A stretch of 64,000 nt of DNA from Scatophagus argus. Its lineage: Eukaryota; Chordata; Actinopteri; Scatophagidae. Positions 59,146 to 64,000 of the stretch are shown here, piece by piece. The position numbers and the translations under genes are program-made. The stretch spans positions 2,534,055 to 2,598,054 of the forward strand of contig NC_058508.1 in the NCBI RefSeq assembly GCF_020382885.2, in the 5' to 3' direction. The notes under the pieces are model-generated. The model was not told where the DNA came from and ran no database searches. It worked only from the letters and a program-made list of their open reading frames with translations. Each line of letters opens with the position of its first letter. Position 1 is the first letter of the stretch.

Positions 59146-60736
59146 ATGGGGAACCAGTTAACAGAAATTGCACCCACCACCCCGTTCCTCCCTGGCTTCC
59201 AGTCTTTACACGTAGTGGTGATTGGTTTAGACTCTGCGGGGAAAACGGCCCTCCTCTACAGACTCAAGCTGCGGGAATTTGTTGAGACAATCCCCACCAA
59301 AGGCTTCAACATGGAGCGGATTAAAGTACCCATGGGGAACTCCAAAACCAATACCACCACGTTCCAGGTGTGGGACGTGGGCGGTCAGGAGAAACTGAGA
59401 CCCCTCTGGAAATCGTACACCAGGAGGACGGACGGGCTGGTGTTTGTGGTGGATGCGGCTGAGCCGGAGCGCATGGAGGAGGCCAAAGTCGAGCTCCATC
59501 GTATCACCCGGTCGGCGGAGAACCAGGGGGTGCCAGTGCTGGTTCTGGCAAATAAACAGGACCTGGAAGGAGCCGTGTCAGCCTCAGAGGTAGTTATTGT
59601 TACATGAAAGGCTTGGTACAACCATAAGGATTTCATAGTTAAAAAAATACCCACATTTTTTCAATTTCAAGGTTTTCCTCTTTGATATGATTATCATTAT
59701 TCATTGTTGTTGTTGTTAGATTTAAATGTTTTATAGACTTTGCTGTGTTCATGCGACTGCTAGTCTGATGTTTTCGGGACCTCACCCAGACAAGCAGTGT
59801 GTGAATGCAGAATGAGCCCATGTGCGAACAGAGCAGCTCTCTTGAGTTGAGAATGAGTGAGAGACGTGTCGATGACGTTTCATGGAGAGTAGCTGCTCCA
59901 TGCTTTTTATTGTTTTCCACACTTTCCGTGATACTGTGTGTACATCCAAATACACGTAGTATTGTTATCAGCTCAGAAAGTATCGTATCAAGTGAGTCCC
60001 CCTTGCACACTACTCAGGTGTCATCCATTGTCTAAACCAAACAGAGTATTTCCAGTAGATCACATGGATGAACTCGTGTGCTACGTGTGTGAGAAGCCAT
60101 TTCTGGACAACGTTCAGCCGTCTTTCACTTGACCTTGTCCACGGTTGTCATCCACAAGGCTGTCTCCCCATGGTGCTCATGTTGCATTGTTTACATGTCA
60201 CCTACGCCAGACACACATTAAGTAGTTAATCAGCATCTAGTTGGCTATGTCACTCTATTGGTTTGTTTGCGTAGTGCACATCTGCTGGTCAATGAAGTTT
60301 GGAAATGGAGAACTTAAACTTGACAATTGCCACAATTTGCCTTTAAAGTAGATTGTGGACACCTTTGGTTAATTGTTTAGTCTACAAAATGGCAGAAAAT
60401 TGTGAAAAATTTCCCAAAACTCATCTGGCTTCTTCATTTTGTGTGCGTGTACATGATTCATGATACATGATAGTGAAACATCCTCAGTCTGCAGTGATTT
60501 ATGGCTTCAAGGTGATCATATTTGCTACAGTGAGCGTCAGGTTGTGACCGTCTTGTGCGTCTGTCTTTCAGGTGGAGAAGGTGTTGTCTCTCCATGAGTT
60601 GAGCTCATCCACACTGCACCATACGCAGGGCTGCTCAGCCCTGGATGGCCAGGGCCTGCAGCCTGGCCTGGAGAAGCTCTATGACATGATCCTAAAGAGG
60701 AAGAAAATGCTCCGACACAGCAAAAAGAAGAGATGA
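59146..60736 (+). CDS. arl4d: ARL4D, ARF-like small GTPase, two coding exons
   Basis: Coding exons 59146-59589 (148 codons) and 60572-60736 (54 codons and stop) give 202 aa (human ARL4D 201). ARL4 proteins act at the plasma membrane, recruiting cytohesin ARF exchange factors, and also reach the nucleus. Visible: Gly2 for N-myristoylation, P-loop GLDSAGKT (27-34), switch I Thr51, WDVGGQE (76-82), NKQD (136-139), a Cys-Ser-Ala loop (GCSALDG) after the intron and a Lys/Arg-rich C-terminus ([13 protein letters not shown]) matching the family's nuclear signal. [17 protein letters not shown] also matches ARL4D. The phase-0 intron (59590-60571, GTAGTT...TTTCAG) splits the G domain after Glu148. Without splicing the frame ends five codons later and lacks the last G motif. 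Start context AAACATGG is good. Confidence 0.95.
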
Positions 60737-61553
60737 GGCGGAAGATTGCCGAGGTGACTCTCTGAACCACTATTTGTCTAAGGACCTTCTCAGCAGACAT
60801 GTCTGTGACACTTTTGGAACTTCATTGGGTGAACCCATAGAGAAGACCTGTCAGCCGCACAGACAAGTTTGGATGTCTTCAAGCAAGTTCAAACTGTGGC
60901 TTTGAAGTCTGTTAACACCTTCACCCTCTAGACATTTGGACAGATCTACTTCCTGTGGGACTGTTTCTGCTCTTGAGCACTCTTCCCTGTCCTCATCTCC
61001 AACTTTTAAAGGAGAATGGCTAAGAGACTTACAGCTGCAGAGGAAAACCTGTGCAATATAAGATGAACATTCACTGATGCACTCACTCCAATACTGAAGG
61101 ATATTTTGTACGACTACTCGTACAAACTGTAGTGCCAAGAGAAACCTGGACCAAGCATTGTTTCTGTTCCTTTCACTAAGTTTAAATGTCACACTTTGTT
61201 CTAAATCATTATGTTGCATGATGTTCACCCAGATACCTGCTTGGGAATATTAAGACAATACTTTTGTTGATCAAAAGAAGACTATTATGATTAATCTAGG
61301 TTAGTAAGTATTCGGTTAGGTCTGCCACTGGGACTACAGTTAAAGATGTGACGTTTACAGACTGACACAGTGAGCCTGCTGAATCCAGCCCTGCAAGTTT
61401 AAATTGTTTGTTTTTCACTCTCCACCAAAGTTGTTGCTTTGTCTCAAGTCTCATGTATATCAGATTTGGCTGAATGATTTGGTTGGTCAATTTCAAACAA
61501 GGTGATTTTACATTGTGTCCTTTTGTTTTGTAAAATGTTCACATATGAATAAA
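60737..61553 (+). other. arl4d: arl4d 3' UTR with polyadenylation signal
   Basis: Non-coding sequence after the stop runs to AATAAA at 61548-61553 (ATGAATAAATTATTG), the first canonical signal noticed. Reverse-strand frames in it are shadows. Confidence 0.65.
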
Positions 61554-61575
61554 TTATTGAGTAATTTTGGCATTA

Positions 61576-62760
61576 TTTTCTGTAAACATGTCTCTTTATT
61601 TAATTATATCTAACTACAGATTACGGTCTGTAGTGAGCGCAGAAGTGAAAATGTGGCTGAGGTCAGAGTAATCAGCACACCTAAAACACCACTTGTTGAC
61701 TCAGCTCTTTCTACATACATCTTATCCACTCTTAGTTGTTTGCTGTAATGGAAACAACAAACACCATTAGCTCATCGAAGCTTCCTCCTTTCTCCGGGTT
61801 TTAACGAGAGCGTATCTCCAGTCACCACGTCCTGATGAGCTGGTTAATCTTCTCTGCCCCTGGTGGAAACACGACGGCGCATGCTGACTTTGCAAGCTAA
61901 TGAGGTGATGTGTTACGTCTGTGCTGTTTTCTCATTATGCTCAATACACAAATGGTTAATTCGTTTTAGTTTATTTTGTCAAGATATGTTAAGATCCAAG
62001 CATCGCTCTTGCGTGTGCAAGTCACCATTCTGTCTGTCACATTAGACTGAGTGGTGTCTGACTGAAGTCACTGAATGTCGTCTATCCTTTTCTTTTTTTT
62101 CCTATATGGACCTGAACAGACATTCACATACAGATAGCAGCTACACCACTGTATCAAAAATTTTAAATTTTAATATAAAACAAGGTCAGTATATGATTAT
62201 TAAATAAAACATTTAAGTGCTCAATATGTTGGACAAATTCCGCCATCTCGATCGAGTACACCAGTACTCATCCCCACACTGACTCCACACTGATTTAGGA
62301 TTTGAGTTGTAGGAATATCATTAAAAGTTAAGATGCGTTTGGGCGTAATGATGTATGACAGGTGCAAACTAATGCTGTATTCACTGTCGTCAGAACATGT
62401 TCAAATGCATCAGGAATGCTATCACATTCTGCACTGCCTGCAGTGAACTGGAGGCACAAATCACTGCTGAGGATGTGATTGACAAATGCTGAGCAATTGT
62501 TGGTTTTTATACTTAAGTATTTACAGCTTAAGAAGTGACAGTACAAAAAAAAATTAATTTCCATGACTGTATAGACAGTATGGACAAATAATTGTGTTGC
62601 AACATTGACATCACATCTAAATATATTTTATTTTTATTTGTTAGCTAAAACTATTTAAAAAGTGAATAATACATATGGTGTCTGGATCATATTGTTTTAA
62701 TTAATATTGAAATGGCCATTATCAAAGGAAAGAAAGAAATATCAGCATAAGAGTCAGTTC
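61576..62760. other. Intergenic region after arl4d
   Basis: AT-rich sequence. No coding exon, RNA gene or clear transposon was recognised. Confidence 0.5.
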
Positions 62761-62762
62761 TA

Positions 62763-64000
62763 ACTGTAAGAGTTTATTTGACAGCGTCAGCAGAGAAAGT
62801 GTCCCCTGCGGGACTCAACCTGAAGACGTGTCCCATCAGTGTCCAGCGTCAGCGTCGCCCCTCACCCTGACACGAAACACTACCCCTCGAGTTCTGAGAC
62901 TGAGGATGTGTAAGGTGTAAAGCTGGACTGGACGTTCTATAGCAGTGTTTATGTCCATATGCTCATCAGACAGGTTTCATGTCAGTGTCCTCAGGCTGGA
63001 GTTTTCTCAGTAGGTCATTCCATTATTTTTCCAACACACCTCTCTGTTATTGCCTGTCTCTCTTTGTATGTCTCGTGACACTCCCTCCTTATTGTGACAT
63101 ATAATGCTAGTGTGCTGTAGTGCTCAGGCTCATATCAGTCCCCTGCTTTTCCAGTGTGAACCAACTAGCTCCTCATGTTTTACTTATTGTGATGTCAGGA
63201 ACCTCACATATATGTTAATATAACATCAATTTGAATAAATATACAGTACATGTCTTCTTCAGCCTTGAATTTCCAATAGTGTGTTCTACATAAGGGCAGA
63301 AGGTCACACAATGGAATAAACTCAGTGTACACCAAGACCGTTTGCATGTGCTGTACTCCTCCTCATGTTATAATTATCAAGGCACATTGTTCTAGTGTGT
63401 GGATTTATGGAAGTATTTGTTATGTGTGCACAGAATGCCAAGAATCAAACATGAGAGGTTTGGTCTTTCATAAATATTTGAAGGATAAATCAAAGCAAGG
63501 CTATGGGCAAGATAGGCTTCAAACAAACACACTTTACAGGCAAACAGAGACACAGACACACAATAAAAATCTATAATGGAGGGATACGATACAGTGCCAG
63601 AGAAAGTCAGTATTCCACTTCACAGGCAACACTTTGTGGACTACTGTTGATTTAAATCAAATATCAACACATTGTATGTATATAAAAATCTCTGTTGGGC
63701 AACTCCACCTGCTGAAAATATTCTCCAGTTACAGACCAGTGTTTCTCACAAAGTTATCCTCACAATTCACCAGATTAGCTCACGATGGCAGGCTAAAAAT
63801 TTTTACTGGCCAAAAGGAGCTCCTGTGTGATAACTATCAGCTGCTCATCACTGCTATCAATGCTGTAGTCTTGTAATGGTGACCCTCTGGTATTCAGCCA
63901 GTAAAGGTCAGTCACATGGGAATGTTAAAGCCTTCCTCCAGCAGCCCAGCCCCCCACCTACATGACTTGTCTGGGCCGTTTTCTGATACCAAACACTGGT
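62763..64000 (-). other. Possible 3' UTR of a leftward gene beyond the window
   Basis: On the reverse strand AATAAA (62778-62773) could end a transcript entering from the right edge. The 1.2 kb to its right has no coding frame, compatible with a long 3' UTR. In human, DHX8 and ETV4 follow ARL4D, and ETV4 is on the opposite strand, but nothing here identifies the gene. Confidence 0.2.

Noticed and set aside
59227-59654. Two reverse-strand frames of about 90 codons
   Set aside because: They are antisense to arl4d exon 1.
1-64000. CRISPR arrays, prokaryotic operons, riboswitches, phage or plasmid systems
   Set aside because: The DNA is vertebrate with introns; no regularly spaced repeats or bacterial gene organisation were seen.

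Overview
The window is nuclear DNA of a ray-finned fish, probably a percomorph. It has short GT-AG introns, (CA)n/(GA)n microsatellites, V-SINE-type repeats, fish-type LINE and Tc1 remnants, and genes whose exons match vertebrate families. Gene order corresponds to the human 17q21 neighbourhood of G6PC1, NBR1, TMEM106A, CCDC200 and ARL4D. I find no brca1-like exon in the g6pc-nbr1 interval.

Layout, left to right. 1-1270: no gene recognised. 1279-8547 (+): g6pc, five coding exons encoding 357 aa, with a candidate TATA box and upstream non-coding exon. Its intron 2 holds a 4.5-kb L1-clade LINE (2290-6821) flanked by a perfect 16-bp target-site duplication. 8548-10480: intergenic. 10710-32222 (+): nbr1, 23 coding exons encoding 1042 aa (PB1, poly-Gly linker, ZZ, coiled coil, four-tryptophan domain, LIR, amphipathic helix, UBA). 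Its introns hold two V-SINEs and an inverted pair of another repeat. 32223-40156: nbr1 3' UTR and repeat-rich intergenic DNA. 40157-44157 (+): tmem106a, seven coding exons encoding 218 aa. 44800-46770: repeats. 46771-about 54800 (-): a very small four-coding-exon gene (79 aa) that I assign to ccdc200, with an intact tRNA-Glu(TTC) gene and a Tc1 remnant in its introns. 57.9-61.55 kb (+): arl4d, with a non-coding first exon, a spliced uORF and an intron inside the coding region. 61.6-64 kb: no coding sequence, possibly the 3' UTR of a leftward gene beyond the window.

The host genes share no single pathway: terminal gluconeogenesis in the ER (g6pc), selective autophagy receptor (nbr1), type II membrane protein (tmem106a), uncharacterised small protein (ccdc200) and ARF-like GTPase (arl4d). 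They are a conserved syntenic block rather than an operon.

The observations most worth following are: the split micro-gene ccdc200, whose last coding exon is 18 nt; the LINE, whose first ORF is an 82-aa putative membrane protein overlapping ORF2 by ATGA; the 3' splice-site-like sequence made at the LINE's 5' junction; the GC-AG intron and adjacent 19/23-nt micro-exons in nbr1; and the coding-region intron and junction-spanning uORF of arl4d. All exon boundaries were read by eye from splice motifs, frame continuity and remembered human orthologues, without transcripts or searches.
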